Of a DNA stretch of 64,000 nucleotides, positions 51,424 through 64,000 are shown one piece after another (position 1 is the stretch's first letter; every line of letters starts with the position of its first letter). The notes beneath the pieces are model-generated. The model was given only the letters and a program-made list of their open reading frames with translations. It searched no databases and was not told the DNA's origin. Source of the DNA: Mycobacterium fragae (GTDB lineage: Bacteria; Actinomycetota; Actinomycetes; Mycobacteriales; Mycobacteriaceae); assembly GCF_002102185.1 (NCBI RefSeq), contig NZ_LQOW01000005.1, forward strand, positions 1 to 64,000, read 5' to 3'. The translations under genes and the position numbers were made by a program.

Positions 51424-52665
51424 TTACCCGCTGCCGCCCTGCAGGAAGGCGACGATTGCGTCCACGATACGACTGGCCATCAGCGTCTTGGAGCCGTGCT
51501 GCAGCGCCGACTCGGTCCCGTCGGACGCCAGCAACCAGCCGTCGTTGTTGTCGACCTCGAAGGCCTTTCCCTCGCCGACGGCGTTGACCACCAACAGGTC
51601 ACAGCCCTTGCGGCGCAGCTTGGCGCGAGCATGGAACAACACGTCGCCGTTGGCGTCGCCGGTCTCGGCGGCGAAGCCGACGATCGCCCGCATGTTGGGC
51701 AGCTGCCCGTCGGCGCGGGCGCGCACCGCGGCGGCCAGCACGTCGTCGTTGCGGACGAGTTCGATGGTGGGCGGCTGGTTGGTGCCCTTCTTGATCTTGG
51801 CCGCCGACACCTGTGCCGGCCGGAAGTCCGCGACGGCGGCCGCCATCACCAGCACATGCGCCTCGGGCGCGTGTTTGGAGACCGCCTCGGCGAGCTGCTG
51901 CGCGGAGCTGACATGCACGACGTCGACGCCCGCGGGATCGACGAGCCCGGCAGTGTGACCGGCGATCAGCGTGACCTCGGCGCCGCGCTGCGCGGCGACT
52001 CGGGCCAGCGCGTAGCCCTGCTTGCCCGAGCTGCGGTTGCCGATGAAGCGCACCGGGTCTATCGGCTCGCGGGTACCGCCGGCGGTCACCAGCACCCTGC
52101 AGCCGGCCAGGTCGTACGGCAGGGCGTCGTGGCGTTCCAGCAGCAGATGAGCCAACGTGGTGATTTCCTCGGCCTCGGGCAGCCGACCTGCGCCGCTGTC
52201 CGCCCCAGTGAGCCGCCCGGATGCCGGTTCCAGCACCACTGCCCCGCGGCGGCGCAGCGTGGCCACGTTGTCTTGGGTGGCGGGATGCAGCCACATCTCG
52301 GTATGCATTGCGGGTGCGAACAGAACCGGACATCGTGCGGTGAGCAGCGTCGCGGTCAACAGGTCGTCGGCGCGGCCGTGGACCGCCCGGGCCAGCAGGT
52401 CGGCAGTGGCCGGCGCGACGACGACGAGGTCGGCGCCTTGGCCGATCGCGACGTGCGGCACCAGCGGGACGTCTTCGAAAACACCGGTGTGCACCGGCTC
52501 ACCGGAGAGCGCCTCGAAGGTGGCGGCTCCGACGAAACGCAGCGCGGATTCGGTGGGAATGACGCGGACCTGGTGGCCCGCCTCGGTGAGCTGGCGAACG
52601 ACGGTGGCGGCCTTGTAGGCGGCGATGCCTCCGGAGACGCCGACGATGATCCGCTTGCGGTCCAT
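51424..52665 (-). CDS. coaBC: Phosphopantothenoylcysteine synthetase/decarboxylase
   Basis: Bifunctional coenzyme A biosynthesis enzyme. The 413-residue protein has the N-terminal flavin-dependent decarboxylase CoaC (VGVSGGIAAYKAATVVRQL; APATADLLAR; FAPAMHTEMW) and the C-terminal CTP-dependent synthetase CoaB (LVTAGGTREPIDPVRFIGNRSSGKQG; AAAVADFRP; KIKKG). Also named dfp. The ATG at 52665 is used because it starts the conserved MDRKRIIVGVSGG; a longer frame would overlap the end of rpoZ. It follows rpoZ by 19 nt. Confidence 0.97.
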   Translation of the reverse strand: MDRKRIIVGVSGGIAAYKAATVVRQLTEAGHQVRVIPTESALRFVGAATFEALSGEPVHTGVFEDVPLVPHVAIGQGADLVVVAPATADLLARAVHGRADDLLTATLLTARCPVLFAPAMHTEMWLHPATQDNVATLRRRGAVVLEPASGRLTGADSGAGRLPEAEEITTLAHLLLERHDALPYDLAGCRVLVTAGGTREPIDPVRFIGNRSSGKQGYALARVAAQRGAEVTLIAGHTAGLVDPAGVDVVHVSSAQQLAEAVSKHAPEAHVLVMAAAVADFRPAQVSAAKIKKGTNQPPTIELVRNDDVLAAAVRARADGQLPNMRAIVGFAAETGDANGDVLFHARAKLRRKGCDLLVVNAVGEGKAFEVDNNDGWLLASDGTESALQHGSKTLMASRIVDAIVAFLQGGSG

Positions 52666-52684
52666 AGCCGCCCGCCCGATCCCG

Positions 52685-53083
<399 letters not shown>

Positions 53084-53710
53084 TCACGCCGTACCCGGCG
53101 CGTTTTCCACCAGCAAGGATACCAATTCAGAGCACGCAGTCTCCAATCGAGCGTTGACCACGACCTCGTCGAAGTCGCCCTGAGCCGCCAGCTCGGCGCG
53201 GGCGGTGGCGAGCCGACGCTGGATCACCTCGGGCGTCTCGGTTCCCCGGCCGGTCAATCTCGCCTCCAGCGTCTCCCAGTTTGGCGGGGCCAGGAAGACG
53301 GTGATCGCCTCGGGCATTGCCTGTTTGATCGCGCGAGCCCCGGCCAGGTCGACCTCGATGAGGACCGGGTGCCCGGCGGCGGTGGCGTCGCGGACCGGCT
53401 GGGCCAACGTGCCCGAGCGGTGCAGCCCTCCGTGGATCTCGGCCCACTCCAGCAGGGCGCCCGCGTCGATCAGCTGCTGAAATCGGGCCGGGCTGACGAA
53501 GTGGTAGTCGACGCCGTCGACCTCACCCGGTCGCGGCGCCCGAGTCGTCGCCGACACGCTGAAGTGCAGGTCGGGAATCCGTTCACGCAGGCACTTGACC
53601 AGCGTCGACTTCCCGACCGCGGAGGGACCGGACAGCACGACCACGCGTCCTGTGGCCAGCGGCCTCAGGCGTTCGTCGCGCCCGCCGTCCGGTCCTCCGT
53701 CGGCGGTCAC
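53084..53710 (-). CDS. gmk: Guanylate kinase
   Basis: Phosphorylates GMP to GDP. The 208-residue protein has the P-loop GPSAVGKS at 28-35, [22 protein letters not shown] (GMP binding), and [13 protein letters not shown]. The GTG at 53710 gives the same length as in M. tuberculosis; GGGAGGG is just upstream. An extended frame to 53779 overlaps mihF and is rejected. It follows mihF by 13 nt. Confidence 0.97.
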   Translation of the reverse strand: MTADGGPDGGRDERLRPLATGRVVVLSGPSAVGKSTLVKCLRERIPDLHFSVSATTRAPRPGEVDGVDYHFVSPARFQQLIDAGALLEWAEIHGGLHRSGTLAQPVRDATAAGHPVLIEVDLAGARAIKQAMPEAITVFLAPPNWETLEARLTGRGTETPEVIQRRLATARAELAAQGDFDEVVVNARLETACSELVSLLVENAPGTA

Positions 53711-53723
53711 CGACCCTCCCGGA

Positions 53724-54041
53724 TTAGGAGAAGTCGAACTTTTCCAGCAGTGCTTTGCGCTGACGATCGCCGAGCCCACGCAGGCGGCGGGTCGGGGCGA
53801 TTTCGAGCTCGGTCATGATTTCCTGCGCCTTGACCTTGCCCACCTTCGGCAAGGCCTCCAGCAGCGCGGAAACCTTCATCTTGCCCAAGACCTCGTCGGT
53901 CTCAGCGTCCTTTAGCACCTGCTTGAGGTTGGTGCCGCCGCGCTTCAGCCGGTCTTTGAGCTCGGCTCTCGCTCGACGTGCGGCGGCAGCCTTCTCCAAC
54001 GCGGCCGCGCGCTGCTCGTCGGTCAACTGGGGAAGGGCCAC
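53724..54041 (-). CDS. mihF: Integration host factor mIHF
   Basis: Actinobacterial nucleoid-associated protein with no similarity to proteobacterial IHF; it bends DNA and is essential in mycobacteria. The 105-residue protein starts [20 protein letters not shown] and contains the helix-two-turn-helix region [22 protein letters not shown] and [21 protein letters not shown]. The GTG has GGAGGAA about 5 nt upstream. It matches the short, functional form of the M. tuberculosis protein rather than the longer annotated one. First gene of the gmk-rpoZ-coaBC-metK group. Confidence 0.97.
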   Translation of the reverse strand: MALPQLTDEQRAAALEKAAAARRARAELKDRLKRGGTNLKQVLKDAETDEVLGKMKVSALLEALPKVGKVKAQEIMTELEIAPTRRLRGLGDRQRKALLEKFDFS

Positions 54042-54464
54042 GATTCCTCCGTCTCATCGATCTTTGTTTGTCTTAGCCGGGTACTCCAGCCAGCGCAGAC
54101 GACCGTACCCACGCCGTCAGACGAAATCTAACCCGCCCCCCTGGTTGGGGCCATGAAGGCCCAGCGTGTGGGCTCGGTCGGCGGCATCGGTGAGGGCAGC
54201 GGCCGAGCATATGCGGGGCGCGGTTTCGGCGGCGGCGGGACCATGCCGTCGACCCGGATACCGGTGTCTACCAGGGGTTTTCAGGCTGCCGACCCGGCGG
54301 TGCAGCTAAACACGACACGTCTCCGCGATTGCCGCTGAGCCGCGCAAAGCAGAAAATTCGGCAATTACGCACGTCACGGCGTGTCGCGCGTGTCGGCCGG
54401 CGCGTTCGGCCACATCAGACGGTCAACTACGGCCTGTAGTAGCGGTCGTAGGGGTCGATCCGCC
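54042..54464. other. Gene-free stretch upstream of mihF
   Basis: About 420 bp without a convincing gene. It must contain the mihF promoter; the mihF-proximal ~50 bp are relatively AT-rich (TCTTTGTTTGTCTTAG on the plus strand). In M. tuberculosis a PE/PPE pair occupies this position; I see no PE or PPE remnant here. A 61-codon frame at 54153-54338 has a low-complexity translation and is not believed. Confidence 0.6.
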
Positions 54465-54470
54465 TAGGAT
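54465..54470 (+). promoter_or_regulatory. Candidate leaderless -10 (TAGGAT) for the HTH-TOBE gene
   Basis: TAGGAT is followed by 6 nt and the GTG at 54477. It also contains an AGGA that could be a weak Shine-Dalgarno, so the initiation mode is ambiguous. Confidence 0.45.
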
Positions 54471-54476
54471 CTAGCC

Positions 54477-54878
54477 GTGCCAATGATGCGGATCCGCGAG
54501 GCGGCCGAGCTGCTGGGAGTCAGCGACGACACCGTCCGGCGCTGGATCGACCAGGGCACTTTGTCGGCCACCCAGGACGCCTCCGGCCGCAAGGTGATCG
54601 CCGGGGATGTGTTGGCCAAATTTCTGCGCAGCAACGCGCCCCCGCTGCCGCGCAATCCCCTCGGCGTCGGCAGCTCGGCGCGTAATCGCTTCGTCGGCCT
54701 GGTCACCAACGTGGTCACCGACAAGGTGATGACCCACGTCGAGATGCAATGCGGGCCTCACACCGTCGTGTCCCTGATGAGCACCGAGGCCGCGCGCGAA
54801 CTGAAACTCGCGCCCGGCAGCATCGCGGTAGCCGTCGTCAAGGCCACCAACGTCATCGTCGAAATCCCGGAAGGCTAG
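54477..54878 (+). CDS. HTH-TOBE molybdopterin/molybdate-binding-type regulator
   Basis: A 133-residue protein with an N-terminal excisionase/MerR-type helix-turn-helix ([20 protein letters not shown], then [17 protein letters not shown]) and a C-terminal TOBE domain ([24 protein letters not shown]...[29 protein letters not shown]), the fold that binds molybdate or tungstate in ModE and Mop proteins. It may sense molybdate; no mod or moa genes lie nearby. The start could be GTG 54477 or ATG 54483/54486. Its stop overlaps that of convergent pyrF in a CTAG. Confidence 0.85.
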   Translation: MPMMRIREAAELLGVSDDTVRRWIDQGTLSATQDASGRKVIAGDVLAKFLRSNAPPLPRNPLGVGSSARNRFVGLVTNVVTDKVMTHVEMQCGPHTVVSLMSTEAARELKLAPGSIAVAVVKATNVIVEIPEG

Positions 54879-55696
54879 CCCGCGAGGTAGGCCAGCGCGT
54901 CGCGCATCCGCTCCCCGGCCGCCCGCAGCGCCCCGACGTCGGGTCCCGCCCTCAGCACGTCGCGGGACACCGCTGGTAGCAGCTGACCGGGGGCGGCCCC
55001 GCCCAATCCGCGAAGCGCCTCGGCCTGCCCGCCCTGCGTTCCGATGCCCGGCACCAGCACCGGTCCGTCCAGTGCGCTGACATCGGGTGCTTCGCTCACC
55101 GTCGCTCCGATGACGACGCCCACGCAACCGGGTTCTGGACGCAGCGCCCGATTCACCGCCGCCGCCTGGTCGACGATCGACTGGGCCACCGTGCGGCCGT
55201 CGGTCTGGGCGCGCTGCACCGTTGCGCCCTCGGGGTTGGAGGTGGCCGCCAGCACGAACACCCCTCGGCCGTGCGCCGCCGCGCTGTCCAGCAGCGGCGT
55301 CAACGACCCGAATCCCAGATACGGCGAGGCCGTGACGGCGTCGGTGGCCAGCGGCGAGTCACCCGCCCAGGCGGCGGCGTAGGCCGCCATCGTCGAGCCG
55401 ATGTCGCCGCGTTTGGCGTCGGCCAGCACCAGCACGCCGGCCTCGCGCAGCGCGGCGATCGTGCGCTCCAACACCGCGTATCCCGCGGCGCCATACGCCT
55501 CGAAGAACGCCACCTGGGGTTTGACGACGGCGACGTCGGCGTAGGCCTGCACGCAGATGTCGCAGAACGCCGCAAGCCCGTCGGGGCTGAGCGGAAGATT
55601 CCACGCCTGCAACAGTTCCGGGTGCGGATCGATGCCCAGACACAAGGGCCCTCGACGCGATATCGCGTCACGCAGCCGGGCACCGAACCCGGGCAC
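54875..55696 (-). CDS. pyrF: Orotidine 5'-phosphate decarboxylase
   Basis: Last step of UMP synthesis. The 273-residue protein is the longer PyrF type found in mycobacteria ([17 protein letters not shown] near the N-terminus; [18 protein letters not shown] with the catalytic Asp-Lys-Asp region; [21 protein letters not shown]). The GTG is 2 nt after the carB stop. Last gene of the pyr operon. Confidence 0.97.
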   Translation of the reverse strand: MPGFGARLRDAISRRGPLCLGIDPHPELLQAWNLPLSPDGLAAFCDICVQAYADVAVVKPQVAFFEAYGAAGYAVLERTIAALREAGVLVLADAKRGDIGSTMAAYAAAWAGDSPLATDAVTASPYLGFGSLTPLLDSAAAHGRGVFVLAATSNPEGATVQRAQTDGRTVAQSIVDQAAAVNRALRPEPGCVGVVIGATVSEAPDVSALDGPVLVPGIGTQGGQAEALRGLGGAAPGQLLPAVSRDVLRAGPDVGALRAAGERMRDALAYLAG

Positions 55697-55698
55697 GG

Positions 55699-59046
<3,348 letters not shown>

Positions 59047-60165
59047 CTAGCGCTCCCCTGCCATCAGGTCGACGAACTGGTCGAACAGGTATTCCGCGTC
59101 GTGCGGTCCGGCCGCGGCCTCCGGATGGTATTGCACCGAAAACGCTTTGCCGCTGGCAAGTTTGACGCCTTCAACCACCCCGTCGTTGGCACAGGTATGG
59201 CTGACCACCGCCGGACCGAACGGCGTGTCGAAGGACTGGCCGGCCTCCCCCTCCAATGCGAAGCCGTGGTTCTGGGCGGTCACCGCGACCCGGCCGGTCG
59301 CGTGGTCCATCACCGGGACGTTGATACCTCGATGACCGAACACCATCTTGTAGGTCGACAGGCCAAGCGCGCGGCCCAGGATCTGGTTGCCGAAACAGAT
59401 GCCGAACAACGGGATTCCGGCCTCCAGCACCTGGCGGGTAACCCCGACGACGTGGTCGGCGGTGGCCGGGTCGCCCGGGCCGTTGGACAAGAACACGCCG
59501 TGCGGTTTGACCTCGGCGATCTGCTCGAAGGTCGCCGAGGACGGCAGCACCCGGCTGCGAACTCCTCGACGGGCGAAGTTGCGCGGGGTGTTCGTCTTGA
59601 TGCCGAGATCGATTGCGGCCACCGTGAACCGGGGCGGCCCTTCGGGTTCGACGACATAGCCGTCCGCGGTGCTGACCTGGCCGGCCAGATCGGCGCCCAG
59701 CATCGGCTGCTGCTCGCGCACCCGCTGTATCAACTCCTCGGGCTCATCGAGCGACGCACCGGAGAACACGCCGGCCTTCATCGAGCCGCGGCTGCGCAGA
59801 TGGCGCACCACGGCGCGGGTGTCGATGCCGGCGATCCCGACCACCCTCTGGCGCACCAGCTCGTCTTCGAGCGTGCCGGTGGCTCGCCAGTTCGACGCTC
59901 GCGGTGAGGGATCGCGCACTGCGTAGCCGGCGACCCAGATCTTGTCGCCGCGGCTTTCGGCGTCCTCGCCGTTCCAGCCGGTGTTGCCGATCTGCGGGGC
60001 GGTGGCCACCACGATCTGCCGGTGATAGCTGGGATCGGTCAGCGTCTCCTGATAGCCCGACATGCCGGTGGAGAACACCGCTTCGCCCAGTGTCTGGCCC
60101 ACCGCGCCGAATGCGGTTCCGGTGAAGATCCGGCCGTCCTCGAGGACCAGGAGCGCTCTACTCAT
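59047..60165 (-). CDS. carA: Carbamoyl-phosphate synthase small (glutaminase) subunit
   Basis: A 372-residue class I glutamine amidotransferase partner of CarB. The N-terminal CPSase small-chain domain has LEDGRIFTGTAFGA and SGYQETLTDPSYHRQIV; the glutaminase domain has the nucleophile in FGICFGNQILGRALG and the His-Glu pair in FSVQYHPEAAAGPHD. The ATG overlaps the stop of the upstream membrane-protein gene (ATGA). Confidence 0.98.
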   Translation of the reverse strand: MSRALLVLEDGRIFTGTAFGAVGQTLGEAVFSTGMSGYQETLTDPSYHRQIVVATAPQIGNTGWNGEDAESRGDKIWVAGYAVRDPSPRASNWRATGTLEDELVRQRVVGIAGIDTRAVVRHLRSRGSMKAGVFSGASLDEPEELIQRVREQQPMLGADLAGQVSTADGYVVEPEGPPRFTVAAIDLGIKTNTPRNFARRGVRSRVLPSSATFEQIAEVKPHGVFLSNGPGDPATADHVVGVTRQVLEAGIPLFGICFGNQILGRALGLSTYKMVFGHRGINVPVMDHATGRVAVTAQNHGFALEGEAGQSFDTPFGPAVVSHTCANDGVVEGVKLASGKAFSVQYHPEAAAGPHDAEYLFDQFVDLMAGER

Positions 60166-60671
60166 GCGGCGCCCTCTTGTTCAGCCTCCAGCCAGCGGTC
60201 ATACTCGCTCCGATTGCTTGCCCGAAACCCGGTGTCGATCTCGGCGCCCGACGGCAGCCGCCACCGGATCGCCAGTACGCCGACGCGGGTTGCGACCTTG
60301 CCGGCTATGCCGCGCTCGATGCGGACGGCGGTAACGGAGTCCTGCGGAATCCAAATCGGGCGCGCACGAATGCGTTGCAGCAATATTCCCTCGGGATGGC
60401 GGCTAAGCACCGCCTTACTGCGGTAGCCCAGATCACCGGCGGTGATCCGCTCGTTCCAGTTCGGCGCCATCGTGCAGCCGCAATAGACGCCGCGGGTGGT
60501 GATCATCGCCGAGCCCAGCTCGTCGGGCACGTCGGGCAGTGCGCCGATAATCTCGGCCTGCCGCTCCCCACGCCGCCGCCAGCCGCGCATCATCAGCTGG
60601 ATGACCAATGTGATCAGCACCGCCACAAGCGCGGCGACGATCAGCGATGCGACCAAGGTTGCGGAGTTCAT
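60162..60671 (-). CDS. Conserved membrane protein of the pyr operon (Rv1382-like)
   Basis: A 169-residue protein with one N-terminal transmembrane helix (about 5-28, [21 protein letters not shown]), a basic stretch ([10 protein letters not shown]), and a soluble domain with [28 protein letters not shown] and [14 protein letters not shown], resembling a PH-like fold. It is always found between pyrC and carA in mycobacteria and overlaps both neighbours by ATGA, so it is tightly bound to the operon, yet no pyrimidine role is known. Confidence 0.85.
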   Translation of the reverse strand: MNSATLVASLIVAALVAVLITLVIQLMMRGWRRRGERQAEIIGALPDVPDELGSAMITTRGVYCGCTMAPNWNERITAGDLGYRSKAVLSRHPEGILLQRIRARPIWIPQDSVTAVRIERGIAGKVATRVGVLAIRWRLPSGAEIDTGFRASNRSEYDRWLEAEQEGAA

Positions 60672-61968
60672 GCCGGGCTCTTCCCGTCGCGCGCGGTGAT
60701 CTTGCCGCGCAGCAGTGTTGTGGTCACCGTGGCGGGCAACGTCATCGCCTCGTACGGGGTGTTGGACGACCTGCTTGCCAAGTCCGCTCCGGCCACCGTC
60801 CAGGTGGCATCGGGATCCACCACGGTGAGGTTGGCCGGCTCCCCGATTTCCAGTGGGCGCCCGTGGTCGGGCAGCCCGGCGATGCGCGCCGGGTTCTCGC
60901 TCATTACGCGCGCCACATCACGCCACGTCAACAGACCGGGCATGACCATAGCCTGCACCACGGCGGACAGCGCAGTCTGCAATCCCAGCATTCCCGGCAG
61001 CGCAGCGGCGAACTCGACACATTTCTCGTGTTCGGCGTGCGGGGCGTGATCGGTGGCCACGCAGTCGATTACCCCGTCGGCGAGCGCTTGACGCAGCGCG
61101 CCCGCGTCGGCGGCTTCACGCAACGGCGGGTTGACCCGGTTCACCCCGTCATAGCTGGCCAGCCGACTGTCGTCGAGCAGAAGGTGATGCGGCGTGACCT
61201 CGGCGGTGATCGAAATGCCTTGGGCCTTGGCCCATCTGAGGATCTCGACGGTACCGGCAGTGGACGCGTGACAGATGTGCACCCGGGCACCGGCGTCGCG
61301 GGCCAGCAGGGCGTCGCGGGCGACGATCGATTCTTCGGCCGCCCTCGGCCATCCGGAGAGTCCCAGCCTGGCGGCGTTTGGGCCTTCGTGCGCGACGGCG
61401 CCGCCGGTCAATCTGGGCTCCTCGGCGTGCTGTGCTATCAAGACGCCCAGGCCGGTGGCGTACTCCAGGGCCCGCCGCATCACCAGCGGGTCGTACACGC
61501 ACTTGCCGTCATCGGAGAACATCCGCACCTGCGCGGTACCGGCGGCCATCATGCCCATCTCGGTGAGCTCGGTTCCGGCCAGACCAACGGTGACCGCCCC
61601 GACCGGGTGCACGTCGACCAGGCCCACCTGCTGGCCCCGGTGCCAGACATGGTCGGTGACCACTGGGCTGTCGGCCACCGGATTCGTGTTGGCCATCGCG
61701 AACACGGCGGTGTAACCGCCGAGAGCTGCTGCGGCCGAACCGGTTTCGATGTCCTCAGCGTATTCGCGGCCGGGCTCGCGCAGATGGGTGTGCAGATCGA
61801 CCAGGCCCGGCAGCAACACCTGTCCGGTGGCGTCGATCACGTCGGCGTCGTCGGGAATCCGTAGTCCGGCACCGATATCGGCGATCTGACCTTCAAAGCC
61901 TGCGGTGTCGGCCAATACGTCGACCCGGTCCCCCTCGCCGTAGCGGCGAACACCGCGGATCAGCACGC

Positions 61969-61972
<4 letters not shown>
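60668..61972 (-). CDS. pyrC: Dihydroorotase
   Basis: Zinc amidohydrolase cyclising carbamoyl aspartate to dihydroorotate. The 434-residue class I enzyme has the metal motif [29 protein letters not shown], and [11 protein letters not shown]. The GTG overlaps the pyrB stop (GTGA). Confidence 0.98.

Positions 61973-64000
<2,028 letters not shown>

Noticed and set aside
54153..54338. A 61-codon frame in the mihF upstream gap
   Set aside because: Gly/Arg-rich, no ribosome site, no recognisable family, and no PE/PPE similarity.

Overview
The window is a 64 kb piece of a high-GC actinobacterial chromosome and is confidently Mycobacterium. PE and PPE proteins, an EsxG-type protein, mIHF, LprG-P55, WhiA-YvcK-RapZ and a zwf2-opcA-pgl run are all present. 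From ctaB (5.5 kb) to the right end, the conserved genes follow the order known from M. tuberculosis between about Rv1451 and Rv1377c, in the opposite orientation. Several genes that are absent or different there are inserted, and blocks such as Rv1424-Rv1435 are missing, so this is a non-tuberculous species, probably a slow grower. Species identity is inferred from gene order and remembered sequence similarity; no database search was possible.

Layout. (1) 1-5.4 kb, minus strand: type VII secretion substrates, three PPE proteins of the PPW subfamily, one PE, and the start of an esxG-like gene. A Zur-type palindrome lies 40 bp upstream of the PE gene. (2) 5.5-13.6 kb: ctaB, then a divergent pentose phosphate operon (tkt, tal, zwf2, opcA, pgl) and a small coiled-coil protein gene. 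(3) 13.7-18.4 kb: a two-gene unit encoding a D-lactate dehydrogenase-like flavo/Fe-S protein and a pyruvate-oxidase-like ThDP enzyme. (4) 18.4-24.8 kb, minus: secG, a questin-oxidase-like gene, tpiA-pgk-gap, and a DUF3556-like membrane protein. (5) 24.8-32.1 kb, minus: uvrC-rapZ-yvcK-whiA (ATGA-coupled), a PH-type membrane protein, ribH and ribBA. (6) 32.2-41.4 kb: an SDR gene, ribE, divergent lprG-p55 and a MddA-like methyltransferase gene, then ribG-rpe and fmt-rsmB, and a DinB-like gene. (7) 41.4-50.1 kb: a 651-residue aconitase, a MarR regulator divergent from a methyltransferase with a palindromic operator between them, priA and a YhhN protein divergent from a LipI-like esterase, and an FAD monooxygenase. 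(8) 50.1-54.0 kb, minus: mihF-gmk-rpoZ-coaBC-metK. (9) 54.5-63.5 kb: an HTH-TOBE protein, then the minus-strand pyrimidine operon pyrR-pyrB-pyrC-(membrane protein)-carA-carB-pyrF, with a PyrR-binding loop at its head. A divergent truncated methyltransferase gene ends the window.

Most genes are central metabolism or housekeeping. The most informative non-coding signals are the Zur-type box, the MarR operator, the PyrR-binding loop over the pyrR Shine-Dalgarno, a symmetric divergent promoter at the pyrR end, several leaderless-type promoters (TANNNT then 6-7 nt to the start codon), and a leaderless 7-codon upstream ORF joined to the monooxygenase start.
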